Of a stretch of 64,000 nt of DNA, positions 51,291 through 61,154 are shown one piece after another. The DNA comes from an uncultured Christensenellaceae bacterium (lineage in GTDB: Bacteria; Bacillota; Clostridia; Christensenellales; UBA3700). Position numbers and translations under genes: made by a program. Location: the NCBI GenBank assembly GCA_944381325.1, contig CALWKS010000002.1, forward strand, positions 1-64,000, in the 5' to 3' direction. Position 1 is the stretch's first letter. Every line of letters begins with the position of its first letter. The notes beneath the pieces were generated by a model. It saw nothing but the letters and a program-made list of their open reading frames with translations. It was not told the DNA's origin and ran no database searches.

Positions 51291-52208
51291 ATGAAAACCG
51301 TAAAAATAGGAAATATAGAAATAGTCCCTGCTATGGCCGTGGGATGTATGCGGCTTATATCTCTTGACGAGAAAAATGCGGCAGAATTTGTCGCAAGAGC
51401 CGCAGAAAACGGTCTTAACTTTTTCGACCATGCTGACATATACGGAAGAGGCGAATGCGAAAGCCTGTTCTCAAAGGCATGCAAAGCCGCAGGCGTAAAA
51501 AGAGAAAGTATTTACATTCAGTCAAAGTGTGGCATAGTGCGCGGAAAAATGTACGACTTTTCAAAAGAACATATTCTTGCAAGCGTTGACGGAATTCTGT
51601 CCCGCCTTCAGACGGACTATCTTGACGTTCTTCTGCTTCACCGCCCCGACGCGCTTATGGAGCCTGACGAAGTGGGCGAAGCGTTTGATATCCTGTATAA
51701 AAGCGGCAAGGTCAGAAACTTCGGCGTGTCAAATATGAAACCTATGCAAATCGAACTCCTGCAAAGCGGTCTGAAACAAAAAATCGCGGTAAATCAGATT
51801 CAGTTTTCTCCTGTGCATTCAGGTGCGATACGCGGCGGTTTTGAATTCAATATGCTCACTGACGGCGCGGCAGACAGAGACGGCTCGATCCTCGAATACT
51901 GCCGTCTTAAAGGCATAACTCCTCAGGCATGGTCGCCCTTCCAGCACGGATTCATCAAAGGCACTTATATAGACAATCCCGATTATGCCGAACTCAACGC
52001 GACGCTTAAAGAGATCGGCAGCAATTACGGCATCAGCCCTTCCGCTACGGTAGCATCCTGGATAAGCCGCCACCCTGCAGGAATACAGACCGTTACCGGC
52101 ACTACAAACCTCCAGCGACTTCTCGATATCAAGAAAGGCTTAGACGTAAATCTGTCGCGCGAAGAATGGTATAAAATATATGAAGCAGCAGGAAATATAT
52201 TGCCTTAA
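51291..52208 (+). CDS. Aldo/keto reductase
   Basis: 305 aa TIM-barrel oxidoreductase. Asp and Tyr of the active site are in FFDHADIYGRGECESLF, Lys in IYIQSKCGIV, and the HRPDALMEPDEVGEAFDILY and FGVSNM segments are typical of this family. It reduces aldehydes or ketones with NADPH. Length is normal for the YdhF-like group. The gene is monocistronic between a clear promoter and terminator. Confidence 0.85.
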   Translation: MKTVKIGNIEIVPAMAVGCMRLISLDEKNAAEFVARAAENGLNFFDHADIYGRGECESLFSKACKAAGVKRESIYIQSKCGIVRGKMYDFSKEHILASVDGILSRLQTDYLDVLLLHRPDALMEPDEVGEAFDILYKSGKVRNFGVSNMKPMQIELLQSGLKQKIAVNQIQFSPVHSGAIRGGFEFNMLTDGAADRDGSILEYCRLKGITPQAWSPFQHGFIKGTYIDNPDYAELNATLKEIGSNYGISPSATVASWISRHPAGIQTVTGTTNLQRLLDIKKGLDVNLSREEWYKIYEAAGNILP

Positions 52209-52260
52209 TAAACACGGGCGCAATAATTTTGATTAAATGAAATATAAATAACCATCCAAC

Positions 52261-52286
52261 AAAAAGCCGTCTAACGACGGTTTTTT
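52261..52286. terminator. Bidirectional terminator
   Basis: AAAAAGCCGTC-TAAC-GACGGTTTTTT: a 6-bp GC-rich core with A and T tracts on both sides. It serves the rightward reductase gene and the leftward membrane protein gene that meet here. Confidence 0.85.
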
Positions 52287-52287
52287 A

Positions 52288-53091
52288 TTACTTACTTTTA
52301 AAGCGTTTTACGATATAAAACGTAAGAGGTATCAATCCGATATCGCTGTCTTTCAACACTCTTCCCTTCTGTTCTGCGGCACGTGACTTTGCATCGTATA
52401 TTCTGTTGTTGCCCCAGAAGTACAGGAATATAGTAGCGCAAACCGCAAGCAGAATACATATTGTACCGATTATCTTTATCGCCGTTGTCAGCTTGTCGGG
52501 CGATATTACGTATTCTAAAATCCTGCCGTCCCTTATCTTCAGAATCACTATCGAATCCTTATAATCGATATCCCCGTAGACTATGCCCGCGTTTACCAGT
52601 TGCGCGAAACCGCATATCAGCGCAACCGCAAGAAACACAGTCCATATATCTTTCATTCTGAATTTTACGCTGTTGCAAAGAAGCAGTATTCCTCCGAAAA
52701 GCATAAGGTTGTGAAGAACCACCGAAAGAGCGAAATATCCGACGCTTCTGAATCCCGCTATCATCGACTCTGCAGAAACGCAGATTGCAATAACATTGCC
52801 GAGCCCTGTGAGCGTCGCGCAGTAGCCTGCCAAGCCGTAAAGCCGCTTTATGCCGAGAATGACTATGCTTCCGAAAATAAAATAACTTATATGTGAAAAT
52901 TCTATAGGATATTCGGCTATCCCGTTTATTCTGTACCCGGCAAACTCGTAAGTCTTGTATCCCATTACGAAAGCGGCGATAATAACAACAAGAATAAGAC
53001 TAAGCGTCGTTCTGAATCTGAGGAGATAAACCGCAAACCCCTCAGCCGCACACGCTACCAGGACGACGAGAATCAACCACCAATACTCCAC
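52288..53091 (-). CDS. Seven-TM membrane protein
   Basis: 267 aa, seven hydrophobic helices spread along the chain (for example LILVVLVACAAEGFAVYLLR, FFGSIVILG-type segments and ICILLAVCATIFLYFWG). The start is a GTG directly after an in-frame stop two codons upstream. No transporter or enzyme motif recognised; the architecture resembles the YwaF-like membrane proteins but is not certain. Confidence 0.6.
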   Translation of the reverse strand: MEYWWLILVVLVACAAEGFAVYLLRFRTTLSLILVVIIAAFVMGYKTYEFAGYRINGIAEYPIEFSHISYFIFGSIVILGIKRLYGLAGYCATLTGLGNVIAICVSAESMIAGFRSVGYFALSVVLHNLMLFGGILLLCNSVKFRMKDIWTVFLAVALICGFAQLVNAGIVYGDIDYKDSIVILKIRDGRILEYVISPDKLTTAIKIIGTICILLAVCATIFLYFWGNNRIYDAKSRAAEQKGRVLKDSDIGLIPLTFYIVKRFKSK

Positions 53092-53181
53092 ACTTCACCG
53101 TACACGCAAATGCGCGCCCATTGCTTGATTGAGAATATTATAGCACTTAACGGTGAGTTTTTCAATAGGGCTGTTTTATGT

Positions 53182-54564
53182 CTAAGATTGCTGCGCCGTT
53201 TCGTCAGCGCTCATAGCCGCGCGTTTTTTAAGGATCTTCGGGAAGAAAATAAGAAATACTATCGTAGACAGAAGCGCGCCGCCGATATCCGCGACCGGCT
53301 CTGCGTAAAACACCGCCTGCACTCCCCAGAATACCGGCAGAAGCAAAGTCGCGCCGAGATAAAGCACAAGCTTACGCGTAAGCGACAGCACGATTGCGAA
53401 TTGCGGCTGTCCGAGCGCAGTCATTCCGTCCACGAAAGCGTACTGGAAAGCAAGCGGAATAATGCCTATCATGAATACGCGTATACCCCACACGCTTCTC
53501 TCTGCCACAGTTACATTGTCCGTAAACAGAGATACGAAAGGTTTCGCAACGAGGAATGACAGGGCAAACATTACCGTGGTAAAAATCACGCACATCGACA
53601 GAATGCACTTTTCTCCTCTCTTTATAAGAGAAATGTTCCTTGCACCGTAGTTGAAACTTATAACAGGCTGACTGCCCGTGCTTATTCCCAGCATAGGCAT
53701 TGTAATGATAGAGAGAAAAGCCTGCACTACCGTGAGCGAACTGATCCAGCTGTCAGCCTCAGCGCCGCCGTATTTCTTGAGGCATATATTGCTGACAATG
53801 ATTATTATGCTGTCGGTAGCGACGATTAGAAAAGGAGAAATACCCATCTTTCCTATCTTCAGCATAACTTTGAAATCGTAACCGCCGAAAGAAAGTCTGC
53901 ATTTTGTGCCCTTGAGTAGAAGGAATATTATTACGAACGCAAAAGATATGAACTGAGAAATAATCGTCGCCAGCGCCGCGCCCGCAACGTGCATTTTAAA
54001 CACGAAAATAAACAACGGATCGAGTGCTATATTGGCAACCGCACCGATAAGAGTTGTCATCATGCCCATGCCCGAATACCCTTGCGCTATTATAAACTGA
54101 TTGAGTCCCACTGAAATAACGCTGAAAAGCGTACCTGCGGTATATATCGAAAGATATTGCTTTGCGTACTCAAACGTGCTTTCGCTCGCACCGAAAGTGG
54201 TAAGAAGAGGATCCATAAGAGCGAATGTAAGCGCCATGGTTAATCCTGCCAGTACGACAAGCATGACAAGCGCGTTGGAGAGTATTCTCTTCGCCTTCTG
54301 CATATCCCCTTCGCCCATCGACATTGCAAAAAGAGGTGCGCCTCCAAGACCTACCAGAGAGCCGAAAGAAGTAAGCAAAGTTGCAACAGGCGCGCATACG
54401 CCGAGAGCTGTAAGCGCGACGTCTCCGGTGCCTTCGATATTGCCCACGTACATTCTGTCCACAATAGAATACAGCACGCTGACGAACTGCGCGAACATCG
54501 CGGGAAGCGTCAGTTTCAACACCGTTGACAATACGTTTTTATTGCTTAAATCGAGCGCTTTCAT
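53182..54564 (-). CDS. MATE-family multidrug exporter
   Basis: 460 aa with twelve TM helices in two related halves. Typical stretches are LPAMFAQFVSVLYSIVDRMY, IEGTGDVALTALGVCAPVAT and, in the second half, GISTGSQPVISFNYGARN. MATE proteins export drugs or metabolites in exchange for sodium or protons. The upstream 400 bp (54565-54966) contain no supported gene. Confidence 0.9.
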   Translation of the reverse strand: MKALDLSNKNVLSTVLKLTLPAMFAQFVSVLYSIVDRMYVGNIEGTGDVALTALGVCAPVATLLTSFGSLVGLGGAPLFAMSMGEGDMQKAKRILSNALVMLVVLAGLTMALTFALMDPLLTTFGASESTFEYAKQYLSIYTAGTLFSVISVGLNQFIIAQGYSGMGMMTTLIGAVANIALDPLFIFVFKMHVAGAALATIISQFISFAFVIIFLLLKGTKCRLSFGGYDFKVMLKIGKMGISPFLIVATDSIIIIVSNICLKKYGGAEADSWISSLTVVQAFLSIITMPMLGISTGSQPVISFNYGARNISLIKRGEKCILSMCVIFTTVMFALSFLVAKPFVSLFTDNVTVAERSVWGIRVFMIGIIPLAFQYAFVDGMTALGQPQFAIVLSLTRKLVLYLGATLLLPVFWGVQAVFYAEPVADIGGALLSTIVFLIFFPKILKKRAAMSADETAQQS

Positions 54565-54966
54565 ATTTCCCCTCTTTCAGAAGTTTTTGAGTTTTCTCAG
54601 GTTAAGACCGCATACAGAAACCGCACCGACAATTATTGCCCGGTACGGCTTATTTTTCTTATGCATGCATACGGATATACCGTTATGGATACAATGCCGT
54701 CGTATTCATTACGACAACCTTTATCCTCATCGCCCACAATAATAGCAATACTGCAAAATTAAGTCAAACGTTTCTTCTTCTTGTTTAAATATTTTACTTA
54801 AAACAGTGCTTTGCGATACTTCACATTTTACGCAAAAACTTATAATCATAACGTATATACATCGATTTTACCGCTATTCTCAAATATAAAAGTCAACATA
54901 CTTTTATTTCTCTGACAAAACCGCAAAGACTACAAACGCATGCTTCGAATACTTTCCCAATATAAA

Positions 54967-54989
54967 AAAGGCTCTTTGAAAGAGCCTTT
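54967..54989 (-). terminator. Terminator of the MarR-cupin-flavodoxin operon
   Basis: AAAGGCTCTTT-G-AAAGAGCCTTT, an 11-bp perfect stem with its T-run (TTTTTTATA) on the minus strand, directly after the flavodoxin stop. Confidence 0.85.
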
Positions 54990-54996
54990 GATCTGT

Positions 54997-55470
54997 TTAT
55001 TTTTCAACGTCTTTTACCCATTCTCGCAGTTCGCTTTCCTGCGCGCTTGCCTTGAATCTCTTTCCTTCTCTGACAACAGCGCCTTTACACGACGGAGCAA
55101 GCTCTTTTACCGTATTGCCCATTCCGCTTCCGCCTGAAGTTGCAAACGGGATCACCGTTTTCCCTTCAAGATCACAGCTTTCGAGAAACGTGTTGACTAT
55201 AGTCGGAGCGACGTACCACCATATCGGAAAACCTACAAAAACAGTATCGTATGCCGACACGTCGACTGTCTCGGCTATCTGAGGGCGGAAAGACTTATTC
55301 TTCATCTCCACGCTTGAGCGGCTGCGACTGTCAGTCCAGTCAAGATCTGCCGCACTGTAAGGAACTGCAGGCTTTATTTCAAACGTATCTGCGCCGATAA
55401 CGTCTGCCAGTCTTTTTGCCAGCTTTGCCGTAACTCCGCTTGCAGAAAAATACGCAACCAATGCTTTCAT
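54997..55470 (-). CDS. Flavodoxin
   Basis: 157 aa. The N-terminal ALVAYFSASGVTAKLAKRLA holds the FMN phosphate loop, and GFPIWWYVAPTIVNTFLESC and FATSGGSGMGNTVKEL are the ring-binding loops. It is an electron carrier of the NAD(P)H-dependent flavodoxin type. It lies 4 bp after the CMD-cupin gene, in the MarR-controlled operon. Confidence 0.9.
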   Translation of the reverse strand: MKALVAYFSASGVTAKLAKRLADVIGADTFEIKPAVPYSAADLDWTDSRSRSSVEMKNKSFRPQIAETVDVSAYDTVFVGFPIWWYVAPTIVNTFLESCDLEGKTVIPFATSGGSGMGNTVKELAPSCKGAVVREGKRFKASAQESELREWVKDVEK

Positions 55471-55474
55471 AGTT

Positions 55475-56239
55475 TTATCTCCTTTCGTTTACTTTTTTAT
55501 AGTCTTGTTCAGACACAGGCTCCTGCCATACGTTTGCAGTGTTTTTACCGGGTACTTCTATTGCAAGATGAGAAAACCAGCTGTTTTCCGTCGCACCGTG
55601 CCAGTGTTTTACTCCTGCGGGAATATTTACCGTATCTCCTTCTTTCATCAGCACAGCCGGCTTGCCCCATTCCTGATAAAATCCTTCTCCGGCAACGCAG
55701 ATAAGTATCTGACCGCCGCCTTCTTCAGCAGTATGAGTATGCCAGTTGTTTCTGCACCCGGGCTCAAACGTAACGTTGTATATGCCAACTTGATTAACAG
55801 ACACGGGCGCGAGAAAACTGCGTCCTGAAAAATACTGTTTAAATCCGTCGTTGGGCGCGCCGATATCAAATATACATCTATTTTTATGCGCAGAAAAAGC
55901 GTCGTCTGCTAGTTCTTCGTTTTCGCCCCAAACCTCTTTTGCCATTCTGAAAGCCGCCCAAGCTTTAGGCCAGCCTGCATAGAATGCGGCGTGCGTCAGA
56001 ATTTCTGCGATCTCCTCTTTTGTAACCCCGTTTTTCTTTGCGCTCTCAAGGTGATTTTTAAAAGAAGAATCCGTAAGTCCCTGAGCCATAAGCGCGGTTA
56101 CGGTAACCACCGATCTGTCGCGCAGAGAAAGTTTGTCTTCTCTGCTCCATACCTCGCCAAACAATACGTCGTCGTTGAGTTTTGCAAATTCAGGCGCAAA
56201 TTTACCCAGTGCGTCTCTGCCTGCAGTCTGTTTCGCCAT
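55475..56239 (-). CDS. Carboxymuconolactone decarboxylase-cupin fusion
   Basis: 254 aa. Residues ~25-105 are a CMD domain (LRDRSVVTVTALMAQGLTDS, EEIAEILTHAAFYAGWPKAW). Residues ~135-240 are a cupin with metal ligands in NNWHTHTAEEGGGQILICVA and VNIPAGVKHWHGATE. The CMD half lacks the CxxC of AhpD, so peroxidase activity is unlikely. Found with flavodoxins and MarR regulators as a stress-linked oxidoreductase module. Confidence 0.85.
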   Translation of the reverse strand: MAKQTAGRDALGKFAPEFAKLNDDVLFGEVWSREDKLSLRDRSVVTVTALMAQGLTDSSFKNHLESAKKNGVTKEEIAEILTHAAFYAGWPKAWAAFRMAKEVWGENEELADDAFSAHKNRCIFDIGAPNDGFKQYFSGRSFLAPVSVNQVGIYNVTFEPGCRNNWHTHTAEEGGGQILICVAGEGFYQEWGKPAVLMKEGDTVNIPAGVKHWHGATENSWFSHLAIEVPGKNTANVWQEPVSEQDYKKVNERR

Positions 56240-56242
56240 GTG

Positions 56243-56689
56243 TCAAACCTCCTTGTCGTAACTTGAATACTGTCTTTCCATTTCGTCGCCGAAATTTTCA
56301 AGACCTTTTATAAATCCTTCTCCTTCATTTGAAAAATAAGAAGAATACAATTCTTGCTCTGCCTTATATACGGGAGACAGCAGTCTTTCAGAAAACTCCT
56401 TACCCTTTTCAGTAAGACGTATTTCAAGCTCTCTGCGCTCACCTTCTATTTGTAAAAGCTCTACATAACCCGCCTGTTCACATTCCTTCACTATCGTATT
56501 CAGCGTCGAACGCGCAAAAAGCCACTTCTCACACAGAGAACGTTGAGTATGCGTTTTTCCGTCTCCCAACGCATAAAGCACCCACATTGTGTTGGGCTTC
56601 ACCTTCCCGCCTTTTGCAAAGCGGTCGTACGCGCCGTCCATCTTATATATGGCTACCGCCAGTCTGTAAAAGAATTCTCTGCTTTTCAT
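56243..56689 (-). CDS. MarR-family regulator
   Basis: 148 aa with the winged helix at ~45-105 (DGKTHTQRSLCEKWLFARST, later LLQIEGERRELEIRLTEKGK). No cysteine is at a redox position near the N-terminus. It controls itself: a perfect 16-bp palindrome sits in the spacer of its own promoter. It heads the operon with the cupin fusion and flavodoxin. Confidence 0.85.
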   Translation of the reverse strand: MKSREFFYRLAVAIYKMDGAYDRFAKGGKVKPNTMWVLYALGDGKTHTQRSLCEKWLFARSTLNTIVKECEQAGYVELLQIEGERRELEIRLTEKGKEFSERLLSPVYKAEQELYSSYFSNEGEGFIKGLENFGDEMERQYSSYDKEV

Positions 56690-56727
56690 ATTTCCTCCGA
56701 AAGTTTAAAATCCCGTTTCGTATTTTA

Positions 56728-56756
56728 ATTATAATCCCGTTCGGGATTTCTGTCAA
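56728..56756 (-). promoter_or_regulatory. MarR promoter and operator
   Basis: Minus-strand TTGACA (56751-56756), 17-bp spacer and TATAAT (56728-56733). The palindrome AATCCCGTTCGGGATT (56733-56748) fills most of the spacer, and a half-site AAATCCCGTT recurs at 56708-56717. This is the typical layout of a self-repressing MarR gene. Confidence 0.8.
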
Positions 56757-56902
56757 GTCGGAATTGAAATTATTTTGCATATTCAAATAAACCAACACTT
56801 AAAAACCTTTGCCTTGACAGTCGTTCTTGTTCTTAAATCGAATATTATATAGATAATTCTTTTACGTTTTTATGTTTTTGGGAATCTGAAAGTTACTCCG
56901 TC

Positions 56903-56931
56903 TTGACACTCCCGCGCGTTTTTAGTAAACT
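56903..56931 (+). promoter_or_regulatory. Promoter of the RyR-domain gene
   Basis: TTGACA (56903-56908), 17-bp spacer and TAAACT (56926-56931), followed by GAGGGGAG and the ATG at 56961. Confidence 0.6.
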
Positions 56932-56960
56932 GATATTAATATAACCGAGGGGAGCGTTTT

Positions 56961-59141
56961 ATGATATTTTCGGTTTCTTTGATTTGCATTGTTTATATGG
57001 TTGCGATTTTCGGATTTATCGCAGGAAAATTCTTTGTTTCAAAAAGAAAAGAGCGAATTAAACTGTTCAAAAATTTTAAAAAAGGCAAATTCGCGCTGAT
57101 ATATCTTGCCTCTATACCTCTTTATGCGGTCAATTTCTACAATAACGGCTACAATGCGGGGGGCTCTTTCCTTAAGGCGATGAAATCTACCATCGACCTC
57201 ATCGTGCTCAAATTCGACTACGACAGCGTAAGCAAACTGATGTCTGAAAACACGATTTTCGCAATCGCTATGTCATTGTGCTTCACATTGGTCACGCTCA
57301 ATGCCGCCATGTTCACTTTTTCATTATGCGGACGCGCACTCACCAATGCCGTAAACCTGTTTATCATAAGACATTTTTCAAAAAACGTAGTCGTCGTAAT
57401 AGGCAACAATCAGCACAACTTCGAGATCATAAACTCTGCAAGCAAGCGCAAAACGCGCATAATCCTGATGGGCAGACCCGACGAAGAAGCCAAGGACGAA
57501 ATGTTTGCCGCGCGCCGCGCATTCGTACCCCTTAAAGAGAGCGACGACGCAGGCAAAAAACTCATATCTCTCCTCAGCCCCCTTAACAAGATAAAAGTTA
57601 CCGTCATAGTCAACACTAAAGACGACCGTCTAAATCTTACCGTATCCGAGGATCTGAGCAATCTCGCCAAAGAACAGAATCTCGACAATCTTCTCTACGA
57701 CAGCTCTCTCGGACTAAGCGTTTACGTATTCTGTGCGCCTGAAAACGAGTCCGCATTTGCCTGCGTAGAACACGACAGCGGCGGACGCGTTCACAGAATA
57801 AACAAATACAATATGATTGCCGCTGACTTTGTTTCGAAGCACCCGTTTACCGCTTATATGGATGAAAATTATATCGATTATAAAAACGCCGCGGTTTATG
57901 AGGACGTATCTGTAAATACCGTCATAATCGGCTTCGGCAAAACCAATCAGCAGATTTTCCTGTCAACGGTATCTGACATAACGCTTATGCAGATCGATAA
58001 AAACGGCAATTACGTGCCAAAGCCGATCAACTACTTTATTTTCGACAAGGCGGATTCTATAAATCACAAAAACCTTAACCACAGTTATTTCAGATATGTA
58101 AGAGAATACGCTCAGTTGCAAAAGCGCAAGGACGAATACCTGCCCTTGCCTCCTCTTCCGGCAAATTACGAGTTCTTTAAGAGAGACATAAACTCGCACC
58201 TCTTCTACGACGAAATAAAACAATGCCTCAGCTCAGGCAAAAAGAATATCGGGTATATAATAATCTCTTGCAGCGACGATATGGGCAACGTAGACTTAGC
58301 GCTCAAGATCTCTGAAACGTTGCGTGAATGGGCGCTCGGTTTCCCCGTATACGTATTCGTAAAGATAAGGGATTTCAATCTGAGCAAAAAGATATCTTCA
58401 AAAGAACTGTATGCCGATTACGATCTCATACCTTTCGGCGAAGAAAAAACTCTGATTTACGATATTGACAGGATCTGCAACCGCTTTTCAGAGAGACTTG
58501 CAAAGCGCGCGCACCTGGTTTATTCGGTATCCGACGAACTTGCAAACAATCCCGAAGCAGACCTTGCCGCGCTCAAAAAGAAAGCCAGCGACAGCTGGTA
58601 CGCTTTCACCAACGTACAACGCGTTTCCAATACTCATGCCTGCCAAGGCGTCAGAGTAAAGCTCAACCTTTGCGGCTACGATATAGGGAATAAATACTCT
58701 GAAGATCTGTCTAGGCAGTTTGTCTCAGAATACGAAAAAGGCAATCCCGTAATCAGAAGCGAAGCGTCTTTCGAAGGCAGAAAAGCCGTATTGTACGACA
58801 ACTCCTCATTGGAAAAAGACAGCCTAAGAAAGCGCCTTGCCGTTCAGGAACATTGCCGCTGGAACGCTTATATGTGCTGTGCAGGATGCCTGCCCGCAAC
58901 GATCGAAGAAATCAAAAAGAACAAAAACAATGTGCTTCTCAAAAGCCGCAAACACGGCAATATGACAAATCACGAAGGTCTTATTGCGTATCGCAAACTC
59001 GCCGCAGTGCGAGACAAGTCCACCGAAGAAGACCGCGACGTTATCAGATACGACTTCCAACTCATGGACGACGTAAAATGGTTGCTGGAAACAGAAGACC
59101 TTAAAATCACAAAAAAGGCGGTTCCTCCCAAAGCGTACTGA
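56961..59141 (+). CDS. Membrane protein with NAD-binding-like and RyR domains
   Basis: 726 aa. Hydrophobic helices at about 1-24, 46-62 and 94-115 form the membrane part. A Rossmann-like segment follows (FSKNVVVVIGNNQHNFEIIN at ~133-152) and a second one near 310 (VNTVIIGFGKTNQQIFLSTV), as in TrkA-N/RCK-type proteins. The C-terminal ~100 residues are an RyR domain (QEHCRWNAYMCCAGCLPATI, then HEGLIAYRKLAAV). Probably a ligand-gated membrane sensor; the substrate is unknown. Confidence 0.65.
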   Translation: MIFSVSLICIVYMVAIFGFIAGKFFVSKRKERIKLFKNFKKGKFALIYLASIPLYAVNFYNNGYNAGGSFLKAMKSTIDLIVLKFDYDSVSKLMSENTIFAIAMSLCFTLVTLNAAMFTFSLCGRALTNAVNLFIIRHFSKNVVVVIGNNQHNFEIINSASKRKTRIILMGRPDEEAKDEMFAARRAFVPLKESDDAGKKLISLLSPLNKIKVTVIVNTKDDRLNLTVSEDLSNLAKEQNLDNLLYDSSLGLSVYVFCAPENESAFACVEHDSGGRVHRINKYNMIAADFVSKHPFTAYMDENYIDYKNAAVYEDVSVNTVIIGFGKTNQQIFLSTVSDITLMQIDKNGNYVPKPINYFIFDKADSINHKNLNHSYFRYVREYAQLQKRKDEYLPLPPLPANYEFFKRDINSHLFYDEIKQCLSSGKKNIGYIIISCSDDMGNVDLALKISETLREWALGFPVYVFVKIRDFNLSKKISSKELYADYDLIPFGEEKTLIYDIDRICNRFSERLAKRAHLVYSVSDELANNPEADLAALKKKASDSWYAFTNVQRVSNTHACQGVRVKLNLCGYDIGNKYSEDLSRQFVSEYEKGNPVIRSEASFEGRKAVLYDNSSLEKDSLRKRLAVQEHCRWNAYMCCAGCLPATIEEIKKNKNNVLLKSRKHGNMTNHEGLIAYRKLAAVRDKSTEEDRDVIRYDFQLMDDVKWLLETEDLKITKKAVPPKAY

Positions 59142-59256
59142 CAATATTGCTGAAAAAGGCACGGCAGGGAGTGCAAACAAATTTACCTGTCCGTGTTTAT
59201 AAAACAGATAATTTCCGCAATAAACAATATTGACAACCATATATTCTAATCAAAAC

Positions 59257-60114
59257 ATGAAAAACAAACTTGTTCTTATAATCGCAATAGTATTTATTAT
59301 CCTAATTGCCGCAGGTACAGTCGCAGGGATAATTCTTTCTGTAAAAAACAATGAGAACAACGACGCAGAAAAATCGGTTGTCGGAGTCTGGTGGTGGGAC
59401 AACAGACTTGGGGACGAATATCTTGACTTTGCCGATCAGAACGGGGTAACTGAAATATATTGCTACTACTCTTCTTTCACTCAAAAAACCCCTGATTTGA
59501 TAGCCAAAGCAAATGCGAAAGATATTGACGTTTTATGGCTTGCAGGCAAATACGAATGGGTGGAAGATTATGCTTCTTTAAAATCTGTTATGGAAGAGTT
59601 CGTCTCCTTTCAGCAATCTTCTCCGTCAAAATTCGCAGGCGTACACCTGGACATCGAGCCGCATCAGCATCCGCAATTCGAAGAAAAGCGCGAAGAACTT
59701 ATAACAAAATACGTTCAGCTCACATTTGATCTTAAGCGCGACTTTCCCTCTCTCAGGATAGAATACGATATCCCTTTCTGGCTTGATGACGAAGTCACCG
59801 TAGGCGGAGTTACCAAGCCCGCGCACGAATTCGTGATAGACAACGCTTACCTCGTTACGGTAATGAGTTACCGAGACAGTGCCGAAAAGATTCTTGACTG
59901 CGCAAGAGAAGAAATCTCTTATGCGAAATCCGCAGGCAAACCTCTTAACCTCTCTGTCGAAACGGGAGAAAACGAAGATATCGTTACTTTTTACGAAGAA
60001 GGCAACGCCTTTATGCTCAATGAAATAGCAAAAGTGCGCGCTGCCCTGCCCGACAACTTCGGAATGGCTATCCACCATATAAAGACCTGGAAAGAGCTGG
60101 CTGAAAAGGATTAA
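59257..60114 (+). CDS. Membrane-anchored TIM-barrel protein
   Basis: 285 aa from the ATG at 59257; the longer TTG start at 59230 adds no useful sequence. An N-terminal anchor (LVLIIAIVFIILIAAGTVAG) precedes a domain with GVWWWDN, YCYYSSF, FAGVHLDIEPH and VTVMSYRD strands, as in glycosidase-like TIM barrels. The GH18 catalytic DxDxE is not present (it reads HLDIEPH), so activity is doubtful. Its stop overlaps that of the convergent metallophosphoesterase gene. Confidence 0.6.
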   Translation: MKNKLVLIIAIVFIILIAAGTVAGIILSVKNNENNDAEKSVVGVWWWDNRLGDEYLDFADQNGVTEIYCYYSSFTQKTPDLIAKANAKDIDVLWLAGKYEWVEDYASLKSVMEEFVSFQQSSPSKFAGVHLDIEPHQHPQFEEKREELITKYVQLTFDLKRDFPSLRIEYDIPFWLDDEVTVGGVTKPAHEFVIDNAYLVTVMSYRDSAEKILDCAREEISYAKSAGKPLNLSVETGENEDIVTFYEEGNAFMLNEIAKVRAALPDNFGMAIHHIKTWKELAEKD

Positions 60115-61133
60115 TCTCCCCAAGCCAACACTTCTATCCTTACGTCCTTTCCGTCCAAAACCGCCATTGTGCCGCCCTTGATACAATCGTCCGCATAATT
60201 CTTGCACCAGCCGCTCTGAACGCCGTAAACAAGCCTGACGCCTTCGTATACATATTCGCTGTTGTTGGCGTGGTCATGTCCGCAGAAAACGGCTTTTGTG
60301 CTTTTCTTATCCTTTATCGCTTGGAACATTCCTGTATTTTCTTCAGGCACGCAACACTTTTCTTTGTTTTCACCTGACACCATTACGCCGTTTTCGTATG
60401 CGTCGGCATACTCGTTCAAAGGTATATGCGTATACATCAGAGTCGGAATTACTTCCTGATCTCCGCCGCTTTGCTTGTAAAGCGCGTCCAGTCCGTCCAC
60501 AGTCCAGCGGTACCAGTCGATCTGCCCTTTTGTAAGACTTTCGTATTTTGAAGAAAACATTCTTACAGAAGAATGCGTGTCGACCATTATCGCCGCGCCG
60601 AGAATATTTTCACCGTTTCTGAACACTACAGTATAATTGCCCACTCCTCCTATATTGCTGTATCCGCTTTCGAACAGGCAATTCTTGTATTCTGCAAACA
60701 TATCCGCAAACTCGTATTTCGTCACAAAGACTTCCGCGTCGTGATTGCCGAAAACGGATGCCCACGGCACATTGTACGAATCTATAATGTCAAAGACCTC
60801 TTTGCACTTCTCTTTTTTAATCATCGCCATATAACACCAATCGCCTGTAACGGCTATCATGTCTGCATCGGCTTTTTCTATCGTATCCTTAAGAAGTTTG
60901 AGAGTGTCTTCCTTGCGGTTGTTGCTGTTATCGTAATGTATATCGGTAAGTTGCAGAATCCTGACCTCTTCCCCGACTTCCAGAACGCGATAATCCGCCT
61001 CTGAATATTCGGCTTTTTCATCCCATTCTTTGACGTATTTTTGGGGAATTTTATTCCCGCACGCGCAAAGCAGACTGAGCAAAGATATCATAATTGTTGC
61101 AACAACTCCGATTAAAAATATTTTCTTTTTCAT
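60111..61133 (-). CDS. Metallophosphoesterase lipoprotein
   Basis: 340 aa. Signal peptide with lipobox LLCAC (Cys about residue 24). The calcineurin-like fold shows ILQLTDIHYDNSN, AVTGDWCYMA, SVFGNHDAEV, PTLMYTHIPLNEY and VFCGHDHANNSEY, i.e. D-x-H, GDxx, GNHD and GHDH. It hydrolyses phosphoesters at the outer cell surface with two metal ions. Substrate unknown. Confidence 0.85.
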   Translation of the reverse strand: MKKKIFLIGVVATIMISLLSLLCACGNKIPQKYVKEWDEKAEYSEADYRVLEVGEEVRILQLTDIHYDNSNNRKEDTLKLLKDTIEKADADMIAVTGDWCYMAMIKKEKCKEVFDIIDSYNVPWASVFGNHDAEVFVTKYEFADMFAEYKNCLFESGYSNIGGVGNYTVVFRNGENILGAAIMVDTHSSVRMFSSKYESLTKGQIDWYRWTVDGLDALYKQSGGDQEVIPTLMYTHIPLNEYADAYENGVMVSGENKEKCCVPEENTGMFQAIKDKKSTKAVFCGHDHANNSEYVYEGVRLVYGVQSGWCKNYADDCIKGGTMAVLDGKDVRIEVLAWGD

Positions 61134-61154
61134 TTTATAGATTGAGCGCTTTAT

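Noticed and set aside
54580..54670. ~30-aa minus-strand frame upstream of the MATE gene
   Set aside because: No ribosome site; could be a leader peptide but nothing supports it.
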